Positions 12,344 through 21,968 of a DNA stretch of 64,000 nt are shown one piece after another. The notes beneath the pieces are model-generated. The model ran no database searches. It was not told the origin of the DNA and saw nothing but the letters and a program-made list of their open reading frames with translations. Both the position numbers and the translations under genes were made by a program. How positions within the stretch are numbered: position 1 is the stretch's first letter; each line of letters opens with the position of its first letter. The stretch is from Mermis nigrescens. Taxonomy: Eukaryota; Nematoda; Enoplea; Mermithida; Mermithidae. Location of the stretch: assembly GCA_036768485.1 (NCBI GenBank), contig JAVLUZ010000713.1:124001-188000 (forward strand), given 5' to 3'.

Positions 12344-12388
12344 CTATCAAAGTTTATTGAATTAAACTTAGAATGTCTGCAAGAAAAG
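12344..12388 (+). other. Candidate 45-nt micro-exon (unidentified)
   Basis: The segment is preceded by AAAATTTGCAG and followed by GTATGC after AAAAG, both close to splice consensus. It is open in one frame only, giving 15 codons (LSKFIELNLECLQEK). A similar bordered segment is 12209-12249 (after GATTTTGCCAG, before GTAAAC). In one frame that segment encodes a C-x3-Y-x3-C arrangement, but that frame does not join openly to this one. Chance splice-like borders are common in AT-rich DNA. Confidence 0.2.
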
Positions 12389-12416
12389 GTATGCTGTTTT
12401 AAATGAAAAATCGTGA

Positions 12417-13021
12417 TTGATTAATTTTCTATACACCCGATATTTTGTGTGCCGGTTCCTCCCTACACCTTGGTCCCGTCATTTTTCTGTACAAGAATAT
12501 GCTGCATTACTTCAAGCATTGAATTCGACTTTAAATAAAAAGAGAGTTCTCTATGGTGAATCTCATTGCTTTATTTTACATCCTGACATTCAGTCGGTTG
12601 TTCAAAAATGGTTTTGGCGACTTTTGAATTGTTTGTTAGATCGGTTAACTATAGAGTATAAGGTAATGTTATATTTTAATAATGCTTAGAAAATCATTTA
12701 CCAGAAGTACGTTCTAAATAGGCTTGATTTGTTAAGCGAAGAGAAGAAGATGCTTGCCGATCTGTTTGGACCAGATTTATGCGCAAAGCAAAAGGATCGT
12801 ACACAGATTTGGCAAAAAATTATAATATGTGTAATGATTTGCTTGGGCGCAAGCGCGTTTCAAACTTTTGGTACTTTGCGACTCAGTTTGCGCATAAAAT
12901 GCAGCAATGTCAAATACATGCTGATTTCATAGAAGAGTTATACAATGGTCTATTGCAAGATACAAAATGCGATTTTCCACTTTTTATGATTGTAGTATTG
13001 TATAGAGATAATTTTTTTTAA
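12417..13021 (+). pseudogene. Broken coding-like segment upstream of the Polinton genes
   Basis: Three overlapping open stretches lie in different frames: 12417-12689, 12729-12932 and 12779-13021. From an AG at 12702 a clean frame reads KYVLNRLDLLSEEKKMLADL. A second frame (from 12779) continues with a Lys/Asn-rich helical stretch ending near 13000. The composition (charged and aromatic, few stops) looks protein-derived, and the spacing suggests one gene broken by frameshifts. No family was recognised. It immediately precedes the Polinton-like genes and may belong to the same element. Confidence 0.35.
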
Positions 13022-13103
13022 ATCTTTCAAGATGAGGGCACTTTTATAAATATATGATCGCAAATGATTAAATGTTATTTTTGCGTCTTGTGTTTGGTTT
13101 GGT

Positions 13104-13871
13104 ATGTTGCATCATTTGCTCAACCACTCTGAAGAATTAAAAGTGTTATCCAAGTGTAGTCATTTTCAGTGTAGCACATATTTGAATAAAGAGAATACAG
13201 ATTTAATTCGCTCTATCTTGGATATTTTCTTCATTTTATTACGAAAAAATTCAATTTTCTCTGCAATAAAAGAGATAGTTGGAACATTAAAATGAAAAAA
13301 CTGTATACCTATGCTGTAAAAAAGGGACTGATTCATCAAACAAACGCAAAATTATTCAAAAAGGCGGGATTCTACTATTAATATTAGGTTCATTACTAAG
13401 CATCGCCGGTAGTTCACTCACAGGTATCATTACCACACATTGAAGCTCGCTAATAAGATAGTATGGATTCCTCGAGATGTTTTTTGAATCAGTCTAGTAC
13501 CAAAACATCCCCAATTCAAAAACAAATTGATAAAAATAATATTGAGCTTAAAAAGATCTTAGATAGTGAAGAGAGTCTAAAGCTACTATTTCAATTGTAC
13601 TTGCAGCTATTTAGTTAGTGTTCAAATTAAGTAGCTGGAATACAAGAACCACATCCTTAAATTCTCAAAGAAGAATAAAATTTAGAGCCTGAGTGTTATA
13701 AATCAGTATTGAAAGATCTGCCAAGAAGTAAATAAAAAAACAAAATTATTGTCAGATATTAGACATAGCAAGTTAATTATTCATAATGATGATGGTGAAA
13801 TTGCGATTCAGGGACAAACAATTCCCGATTCTGACATTGATGATTTGATTGACGATTTTAGCGGAGAATGA
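13104..13871 (+). pseudogene. Polinton/Maverick minor-virion-like gene remnant
   Basis: Fragments in order match a protein commonly found next to Polinton integrases. First comes a helical segment beginning HHLLNHSEELKVLSKCS and running to about 13295. Next is a basic stretch followed by IIQKGGILLLILGSLLSIAG near 13350-13430, the basic-plus-hydrophobic QKGG block. Then NKIVWIPRDVF appears at about 13455-13490. Last is IIHNDDGEIAIQGQTIPDSD, with a Leu/Ile/Asp-rich tail stopping at TGA about 13871. The pieces lie in different frames with several stops, so the gene is decayed. Such proteins are thought to be structural parts of Polinton-like particles. The identification rests on recalled family patterns and needs a profile search. 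Confidence 0.55.
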
Positions 13872-14119
13872 ACAAACGTTACAGGATTGGTTTGGGAAAT
13901 TTAATTGGAATTAAAATTGGAATAGAATTTAAAAAAATAGAATTGGCTTGGGCACTTTCGATGGTGCACATTCCCTTAGATCATAAATTTTGACAGCTGC
14001 TGAAAGTTCAGTACTAAAACAATTTAAGTATTCATCTTTGAACACAGACAATAGGTAGAAATAGTATATAAAAAAGCAATGTAACTAAAAATGATTTGTA
14101 TTATTAGCCAAAAAGAATA

Positions 14120-15171
14120 AAAGTGATTATTTGAATCCATTTACAAAAACTTGGATGATTTATCATCTTTTGCCAGTGTTGAATTATTATACAATGCTTT
14201 TGAGACGAAAGACTTGGGTTACTTAAGATCAAGTCAGGAAATTGCTCAAATCACAAGACACTTACACCTTGCATAGACCAACTTATCAAAAATTTGAAAG
14301 AAACAAAATTTATGTGTTTGATATTGATCATAAATGATAATCGGACTCCACTGATATGACTTTGCACAAAGATCACAATGATAATTTTAAATTCATTCTT
14401 ACGTGTATTTATGTACTAAGCAAGTACGCATGGGCACAACCCATGAAAACCAAATCGGCTACTAACATAGCACAAGCGTTTAAAAGCATACTTATTGAGC
14501 CATCTAAACCATGGCGGAAAGGAGATTTTCCAATCAGAAATTTCAAAATCTACTCAAATCGGAGCATATTGACTTTTCTACATCCCAGAATGAAAATATA
14601 AAATATGCTATTGTGTAAAGATTTAATTGTATGCTTAAGAATAGAATGTACCGTTATATTTTTGAAAAGGCAACCTGTAAATGGACCAACATTCTGGATA
14701 AGCTGGTTCAAAATTACAGCAACACTAAACATCAATCAATTAAAATGAGACTGATAGATGATAGACGAAAATACTAACAATGTTCAATTAGTATTATATG
14801 TCTTTTATGGAAAATTACATCACAGAATGAAAGCGAAACTATCAATTGGCGGTTATATCTGTATTTCCAATTATCATCAAAAATTCGACAATAGCTTCAC
14901 CCACAAGCCTCAATATAATGAAGACATTTTTAAAATTCATTACGTCATTAGCTATCAAACCAAGCCAATATATAAACTAAAAGATTTAAGTGGAAATGAT
15001 ATTGTTTGTACATTTTATGGACGAGAGCTGCAAAAAATTCATTATATCGAGAATCACACTCTTAGGATTGAAAATGTGTTAAAGAAATGGCGATTGCGGA
15101 ACAGTGGAGTTCAATTATTTTTAAAGCGGTTTGGATATGCAGAAAAGTTTAGCGATTCGATTTATAACTAA
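14120..15171 (+). pseudogene. Polinton/Maverick-type integrase, frameshifted
   Basis: The integrase (DDE/RNase H fold) inserts element ends into host DNA. The N-terminal part reads FASVELLYNAFETKD and then, in another frame, SQDTYTLHRPTYQKFE (about 14230-14310), the typical linker before the catalytic core. The core begins in the open stretch 14356-14601, with FKFILTCIYVLSKYAWAQP and KTKSATNIAQAF. It is interrupted around 14580-14760 and resumes at 14758-15171 with LVLYVFYGKLHHRMKAKL and a C-terminal chromodomain-like segment (TLRIENVLKKWRLR...LKRFGYAEKF). Several stops and frame changes break it, including a TGA at about 14334 just before the core. It is an old, inactive copy. Confidence 0.72.
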
Positions 15172-15804
15172 ATCCAATATGGAATGTAGCTGAAATTGCA
15201 ATATCGTCAAAAAGGGCACATTATTGATATTATCTTTCTTGGCGTTTTGTGAGTGATCAATTACCTCGACAAATTCCTTTTTGACCAGCGGTGCTTATTG
15301 CAAATAGACCTTATTGGTCGAGCTGAACTACACTAAATTGCTTTTTGTTTTGGTTTAAGTGGCAACATTGATTGCTTTGATTCATTTGGTATTTGTCCCT
15401 ATGTAAATTTTTTTATTCAATTTAAGCACAGAAACAGCAGTACACAGTATTTTAATAGAACGCACTATCATAGTTTTTCTAGCACATCATGCAGTTTATA
15501 CTGTATATTTTTCTTGTTTCATTGCTGCAGAATTATAAAAATGAGTGCAATTTCGGGATCAAATCTGTTACATAACAATAGTATTTTATTTTAGTTTATG
15601 AGTCATGCTTATAATATTTGTCTGAGTACGTGTCATTTTAATCCACAAGTTTGTGTACCTTACTGGAAATTGAAAATTATATAGGCGCTTACATAATTAT
15701 TCATATCATTTTAGTATAATATTTGTCTACGGTCATGCAGGATTCTACTCAATTTTATGTCAACTTGCCTAGCAACACTGAAGAAGATGGTACTGCTTGG
15801 AAGT

Positions 15805-16697
15805 TTAGGCCCGAATGTAAGAACGCGGATTAGTTTAAACTAAGGTTAATGAGAATTCTCGGGTTAGTTAACCCACGGCTAAATTTTAGCTAAGGTTAAT
15901 ATCAACCCATATGACAGAAGGTGCGTCAAACACGGGTAAGCTAACCCAGGGTTAAAGCAAGGTAACCCAACTTTTCATTACTTTAACCCGAAATTGACGC
16001 GTATTTTGCAACGGCAAACATGTATTAAAGGCAGTAAATCTTCATTTGAACTGCTGAAATGATACAGGTACCACTAATCGAACAATTCAATGGCCATATT
16101 ATGTAATATGCAGTAATGCTGTAAGTGATTCGTTAGAAAAATTTTGTATGAGATGAAAATAAGAATATAGAAATCGGTCAAAGTAATAACTATAATTAGT
16201 AAAGACATAAAATGATGAAAATAATCAGAAATAAAATAAGAAGTCCCTCAATATGAATAAGCCGTCGATTTGACCACCTTTTTTATAATAGGTATGTTCT
16301 AAGCAATTCGAGCTTTCAAAATTGTTTCGACAAATAGCATAGGCAATGGTATTTCTATTTGCTCTAATTTGAAACAGCACTATTCAATTTTTTAACTCAG
16401 CAGAAACAAAAGATGCATTGCCAGTAATGCAATAAGATAGACATCCCGAGATTTAACCTGCTAGGAACAGGGTTGAAAATCTCCAGTTAAATTGACCATT
16501 TTTCAACCCATCGTTGGTTTGACCCGCTTTCTGTCATACCAAAATTTAAGCCGAGATATTGCCCGAGTGTATCCTTGGGTTAAAGTTAACCCGCTTTCTG
16601 TCATATCAAAAGGATTTTAACCCGATGATTTTTGCTAGATTTTACTCGCCTTTAACCTAAGGTTACGTTTAACTCACGTTTTGTCATTCTAGCCTCA
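15805..16697. mobile_element. TIR element rich in TTAACCCG motifs
   Basis: The left end (GGCCCGAATGTAAGAACGCG, 15808) is followed by ATTAGTTTAAACTAAGGTTA and several GGGTTAA/AACCC blocks. The right end has the reverse complement (TTTAACCTAAGGTTACGTTT near 16655, then CTCACGTTTTGTCATTCTAG at 16675-16693). The interior contains AAATCGACGG and AT-rich sequence without genes. The arms are diverged, so boundaries are approximate. Confidence 0.55.
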
Positions 16698-16699
16698 AA

Positions 16700-17925
16700 A
16701 ATAGATTGGATGGCGATTGGGAAGTTGTGCTAGTGTAACATATTTATCTTTTTTAATGCTATACAATAAAACAGGGTAAAAATTGTAATATGTTAGCGAC
16801 TAAAAAAATTTAAACGCAGTATCTACATAGAAGAAAAACTTCGAATAATTATTCTTTGAAAGTCTGGTAAGTGTAAAATTTAGGAAATTCGAAAAGAAGT
16901 CCTAACCAGTTTAAGCATATAATGAATTTATGTATTTCGAAGTGTTTTTAAAACAGCTTTTCCATGTATCAATAAAAGCTGCCAGAATAAATCTGCTAGC
17001 AATGGTTTGCCCGATGTATTTAGCTCTTTGCCTATAAAAAACGTAAATTCTTTATAATTTGAAGCACAAAGGAAAAAATAGATCAAAAGAATTTATACAT
17101 TATTTTGGTGCCCAATTCAACTTTAACATTAAAACAATAGCTATAATTTTACCTTTCAATATGCGATAAATCGTTTCCAAAATGAATGCAGCGACACGAT
17201 AAAGTACGCATAAACGAGAAGCCAAAATGGAAAAAAATCTGATAAAATCTGTTATTGCTACATACTGCAACTGCTACGAACACCTTATTTCATAACTCAT
17301 TTGCATTAGTTCAATTTAGTCTAGACTATACACTCGCGTTTCTATATTTTGATTACCGTACACCTTACTCATGATGAGGGCCTAATTTTAAATAATTCAT
17401 TGTTGATTATTCTTGCTTCACTCAAGCCAAAGTAGAGTGCGTTTTTTAATAGGCATCTGCTTTGAGCCATAACCCTCCATGTTATGCTAATAAAAGCCTC
17501 ATTTTAATGAAGCCAATCAAAACTGTATCAGCATGCGCGTCTTTCTTACAATAGATTTATTCCAAAATAGGTTAAACGCATTTGGCACGAAAAATTAAGC
17601 AGTGGACAAATTAAGTCACATTCATATAGCCAGACCAATAGCTTGCTAATGAACAACACACTGAGCCAATGGAAGCGAAGCATTAATTCAATGTGAGTTT
17701 TTGACAATGAGATCAAAAAATCGCACTGAATTAATTTGAATTATAGGGGTTGCAGAATGCAAACATATTGGATCAATGTGTTTTTTTCCACATCGCACCC
17801 CCGATTGTCACAGTGAATCAATGTGAATTATTAGGGTTGCATTAGCGCACTGCTGCAGTAAAACACATTGAGCCAATGCGATTTTTTCTAATTAATTCCA
17901 TGTTATTAAATTAGATTGTGTCCCA
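16700..17925. other. Unassigned AT-rich stretch
   Basis: No gene or transposon was recognised. A diverged duplication is suggested by AATGTGAGTT / GAATTAATT and AATCAATGTGAATTA-type blocks near 17680-17890, with ACACATTGAGCCAATG-like phrases at 17655 and 17865. Confidence 0.35.
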
Positions 17926-17927
17926 GG

Positions 17928-19492
17928 TGACCGACAGTCCGGGTTACCAACAGTCCCGGTTGACCAACAGTCCTGGGTGACAGACAGTCCAGGTTGACCA
18001 ACAGTCCATAGTGACCGATAGTCCAGGGTGACCGACAGTCCAGGATGACTGAAGGGCTGCCGACAAATGGTTTCAAAAATAGATCTGTCAATCAAAAAAT
18101 TCCCGTCTAGCCGACAGTTCCGGGTTGCCGGCTATACCGGATGGCCGACAGTCCGGAGTGGCCAACTGTACTGGATGGCCGACAGTCCCGGTAGGCCGAT
18201 TGTACTGGGTGGCCGACAGATCCGGGTGGCCGACTATACCGGGTAACCGACAGTCCCGGGTGACTGACAAGTGGTATAATAATAGGTTTGTCAAAAAATT
18301 CCTAAATGACTAATGATTTCGGAATTAATGCTTTTGTAGGTAGGTACCTATTTATGCACATAAATTGTTTTATCAATGCAATAACATTGCTCATATAAAT
18401 TCATAGCAAATTTAAAACATGCAGGATTTTGTAAAAAAGGTATACTATTCACAATGCGTAATATTTTAGTGCTGTCCTACTTAACCTTATTGTGGCTGCA
18501 AAATTTCAGCCTCATATTTGTGTAACTTTAATGCTGCGAATGTGCCATCAGTGCCGGATCTAGGATTTTCCTAAGGGGGCGGTACACTGACTTGGGCGGA
18601 AAAATTAGCCGTTTAAACCCAAAAATCGCTAAAAATGGCTTAAAAATGCCTAATTTTGCGCACTATTTTGGGCCAATGGGAAGGAGTTGCCGCCCTCCGC
18701 CCCACACCCCCTAAATCCGCCCCTGAGTGCCATCGAATTATTTACTCGCCATTAATCAAACTTATGAACAGAGCATAGCCAAGACTTTTGTGCATCAAGT
18801 TTCTCTTTTTTATTACAATATAAGAATGCACAAATTTATCAGTATGGCGCGAACCGCCGAAAAATTTGCTTATGCATTCCATTGCACATGTGAAACTACG
18901 CTGTAGGCCTGATTTAACGTGCAAAGGAATATAAGTAATTCAAAATCTTAATTATGACTGGACAAAAATGAATTTTTGATATACAATTTTTAGTTTTGAC
19001 GGTTTATATTTAATATGTACATTTAATAAGTTTATATACAGCATGTACATGTAATAACTTTATATTCACATTTATACCATTGAAACTATATTGCTATTCT
19101 AAGAGAATGAAAAAAATGAATTTCGATTTTTTAAATATATACATACGAACGTACATATATTCATAGTAATAGTACAACTGGGTCGTTTGGGAATTTTTAT
19201 GCTATCTATCAATCACAGTGTTGGCCAACCGGGACTTTCGGCCAACCGGTAGAGTCGGCCACTTGGGACTGTCAGCCACTCGATACAGTCGGCCACCTTG
19301 GACTCTCGGTCATCCGGTAGAGTCAGCTATCCAGGACTGTCGGCCACTCGGACAAGTCGGCCAGTAGGTACTGATAGTCACTCGAGAGTTTTTTGATTGA
19401 CAGATCTATTTTTATACTATTTGTCAGTGACCTGGGACTGTCGGTCACCCGGAACTATTGGTCACCCGCAACTGTCAGTCACCCGGGACCTT
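17928..19492. mobile_element. Foldback element with CCGACAGTCC-type tandem arms
   Basis: The left arm (about 17928-18270) is a run of 17-22 bp units such as CCGACAGTCCCGGGTGA. It is interrupted by a segment containing AAAATAGATCTGTCAATCAA (18075-18100). The right arm (about 19218-19492) has the reverse-complement units and the matching interruption TTGATTGACAGATCTATTTT (19395-19420). About 950 bp of AT-rich DNA, including a partial interspersed repeat, separates the arms. No transposase or clear target duplication was seen. Confidence 0.85.
18540..18725 (-). repeat. Partial family B-like repeat inside the 17.9-kb foldback
   Basis: GTGCCGGATCTAGGATTTTC, GGGGGCGGTACACTGACTTG and a C-rich end (GCCCCACACCCCCTAAATCC GCCCCTGA) resemble the border sequence seen at 39330-39400. 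Confidence 0.5.
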
Positions 19493-19689
19493 ACCTTAAA
19501 TGACACTACTTCAATTTTATTCCGAATCATACATAACATTGAATCAAAGTAATTCTCTTAGAGGGCGTTTAAGGTTAGCAAATTATGGCGATGAATTACA
19601 TGTGATAAAAAGACATTGTACTTATAAATTCTTTTTATAGTGAATTGTCGATTTTTCGGAAAATTATAAAAAGTGTGATAATAAGTATT

Positions 19690-20010
19690 TACAGGTCATT
19701 TTGAACTCAAAAGTCTCAAATTTTCGGCGCTTAACGCCATATACACATTTTTTGACTAAACTTTGTTCAATTATTAGTTTTTTCCGAAGAACCTATGATA
19801 TTTTTATGTTCTAGGATGAACAAGCACTGTCTGAAACGTCCAAAAACAGTGTTTTTGACGCCGTGTACCTGACAAATTTTAGCCAAAAAAGACACTGTCT
19901 GAAAAATTTTTTAACTCGACTCCCTTCCCCCCTCCCGAAAAATTTTATGCTGCACATGTATGGACAGGAGGGTGCGAGCGCTTTGGCTTGATTGAACAAT
20001 AAAAATATTG
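19690..20010 (-). repeat. Family C copy (minus)
   Basis: AAATTTTCGGCGCTTAACGC CATATACACATTTTTTGACT, TTTTTCCGAAGAACCTATGA and CCCCCTCCCGAAAAATTTTA are the reverse of the family C block order. It abuts the right arm of the 17.9-kb foldback. Confidence 0.65.
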
Positions 20011-20513
20011 TCAAAATTACATGTTATTGGGTATAATCTTACAACATTAAATATAATGTGCGACTCGACAACAGCAGCTTTAATCATCGACTTTTATCAA
20101 AAATTATTTCTTATAATATAAATTTTAATAATTTTTTCATTTTATTTCTTATGATTTTCATAATGTAGGAAATCTCGTGTTTGTCAGTAGAAGTGAAATG
20201 TATAATTTTTTACATAAAAGCGAGCATTATGATTTCTCTATTCGAAAGCTAGAAATTGGCAGCGATGATGATAATCAGTCATTAGCGGCTAACAATACGT
20301 AATTTGATATGTCAGGCACGAAACACATCAATCATGTCGCCATTTTTTACTCGACCTGTATCTGGTCGACATAGAGCGCTGATTTTTTATCAATATAATT
20401 GAATGCTAATCGATGTTGCATCTACATGCTTTCCTGTTTGTTTCCTTAGCTCATTATTTCAAGATGTTTGTTATACAAGAACAAAGTCGATTGCCTCTTC
20501 TTAGCTGGATTAA

Positions 20514-21007
20514 CCCTCGCGTTTTCTTGGGCTGCGTCGAAGCGTAGCCAATCATTTTTGAGCGATTTTTAATACTACATATTACATATGTGTTTAAAAT
20601 TTCATCTTTCCTCAATGCATCTTTGGATACATACGTCATTTTTAATCACATCATAAAAAATTGGCATATTTTCATGGGTTATCGCGCATGTGATAAGATG
20701 AGAAAATATGTAGTTTTTGGTCGGTGATTGATGAAAATTCGGCTGTCTCTTATGAATCACTAGGGTCTTCAAATTATGCTCGATACAGCTAGAGTCAATT
20801 GTATTTATCATATGCATGTCTATCTCGAGCCTATGCTCAAGTGCAGTAAGAGGAATATAACTTTTTACGAAATCATTTAGGAAAAAATACGAGCATATTT
20901 GATAAAAGTCGTAGAAACTGAGAGTATTAATCAATCGCTTTTTACCCGGACGGCGTCCTAATAGCACGGCTATCTTATATCTGAAAGAACACACGGTAAC
21001 GCGAGGG
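20514..21007. mobile_element. Short TIR element with CCCTCGCGTT ends
   Basis: Ten-base inverted ends CCCTCGCGTT and AACGCGAGGG bound a 494-bp unit. The left flank is TTAA (20510-20513); the right flank is TTCC, so a piggyBac-like target duplication is incomplete. An open frame of 130 codons on the minus strand (20602-20994) fills most of it but resembles no family known to me. Imperfect 46-bp direct repeats (20466-20512 and 21027-21073, sharing TTGTTAYACAAGAA and ending GGATTAA) lie outside both ends. Confidence 0.45.
20602..20994 (-). CDS. Unidentified 130-codon ORF inside a short TIR element
   Basis: It is one of the two longest uninterrupted frames of the window's repeat-free sequence outside the channel gene. 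It runs from MCSFRYKIAVLLGRRPGKKR to ...CIQRCIEER. It is rich in Ile, His, Tyr and Asn, has no clear transmembrane segment or signal peptide, and shows no transposase motif. It lies wholly within an element bounded by CCCTCGCGTT ends. It may be a chance frame in a MITE, or part of an unrecognised gene. No function can be given. Confidence 0.2.
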   Translation of the reverse strand: MCSFRYKIAVLLGRRPGKKRLINTLSFYDFYQICSYFFLNDFVKSYIPLTALEHRLEIDMHMINTIDSSCIEHNLKTLVIHKRQPNFHQSPTKNYIFSHLITCAITHENMPIFYDVIKNDVCIQRCIEER

Positions 21008-21839
21008 TTCCGTCTTTGCCTCAGGTTGCTTGTTACACAAGAAAAAGATCAATTGCACTGTGGTAGAGGATTAATTGCGTCGGTCTTCTATTATTTTGTG
21101 TTCATAAGGTAAACATTTTTCATTGTTTTTAGCTTACGAACGTTTGAAAACGATTCAGTCGATGAATTAATCAAAAATTCAATTTTCTTCTTGCTTAAGA
21201 CTTGTATTTGATGATAGCTAGTGTTTAAAAAATACAGATGAAATAGTACAAGTTAAGTAGTCGGCAAATGCTTTCGGTCAAATGGATTCACAACTTCAAT
21301 TTTTGTGAGAGGTCGGAGGTCATAGATTATTTGACGTTAGAAGACCTCAAGTTCTGACATCATTTTTTAGGTTTCCGCTCCGCTCATCTTTAGTTATCCC
21401 CAGACTTTTAGCCCTACATGTATAGTAAGCAAACGGGTTTTGAACGTAAAATGTGTCGTCTACTTCATTTTTATGACGCATGATCAATCTGATCTCGTGT
21501 GCTGAATTAATTAAGTTCCTTTATGATAACATCGATTGTTGGAATGAACGACATACACTTATTTCTGTCTTTAATAGACAAAATTGAGTCTTATTCAATT
21601 CTTGACAAATATTAAATCTATCTTAAGGTGATATTTTACATAACATTATAAAGAATAATTAAGTTTATAAAAAATGAAATGGTTGTTAAAATCTTGGATA
21701 TGTTAAGGAGATAATGGTGAATTTTGTCTAGAAAATAGGTACGTTTCTAAATAATAGCCCAAAATTTATCTTGTAGATATTCAGTCTGAAATTCGTGGGC
21801 CTTTTACTTTCGAGTATTGACAACCTAATTACCGATAAA

Positions 21840-21968
21840 ATGTCGGAAAATGATCAATTATCAGGGAAGAATAAAGGTCGTAACAGTGATGATGATCAGA
21901 ACTCTCACTATCGTGATATGCTCAACAGGCTCACAATACACGGTGTTGCTGACCTGTATCAATCTAGG
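21840..21968 (+). CDS. DEG/ENaC exon 1: cytoplasmic N-terminus with His-Gly motif
   Basis: This exon encodes 43 residues from ATG 21840: a hydrophilic, Ser/Asn/Asp-rich stretch, then LNRLTIHGVADLYQSR. The IHG is the conserved His-Gly gating motif that sits about 20 residues before TM1 in this family. The exon ends at AGG followed by GTATTT (donor at 21969) in phase 0, which joins in frame to exon 2. The reading frame stays open upstream to an AG at 21783-21784, so the true exon could begin at 21785 with an earlier 5' exon. The ATG at 21840 is chosen because a charged, short N-terminus is usual. Confidence 0.75.

Larger units (their letters stand above)
12400..15180 (+). mobile_element. Remnant of a Polinton/Maverick element
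   Basis: The gene order minor-virion-like protein then integrase, both on +, matches one end of Polintons. These are large (15-20 kb) self-synthesising DNA transposons related to viruses. No DNA polymerase B, packaging ATPase, protease or major capsid gene could be recognised on either side. No long terminal inverted repeat was located by eye. The segment is therefore a truncated fragment, or its other genes have decayed beyond recognition. Confidence 0.6.

Noticed and set aside
17892..18313. Overlapping 60-68 codon ORFs on both strands
   Set aside because: They fall inside the CCGACAGTCC tandem arm of a foldback; open frames follow from the repeat sequence.
20602..20994. piggyBac transposase fragment
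   Set aside because: The element has CCC...GGG ends and a left TTAA, but no piggyBac catalytic motif is visible and the right flank is TTCC.
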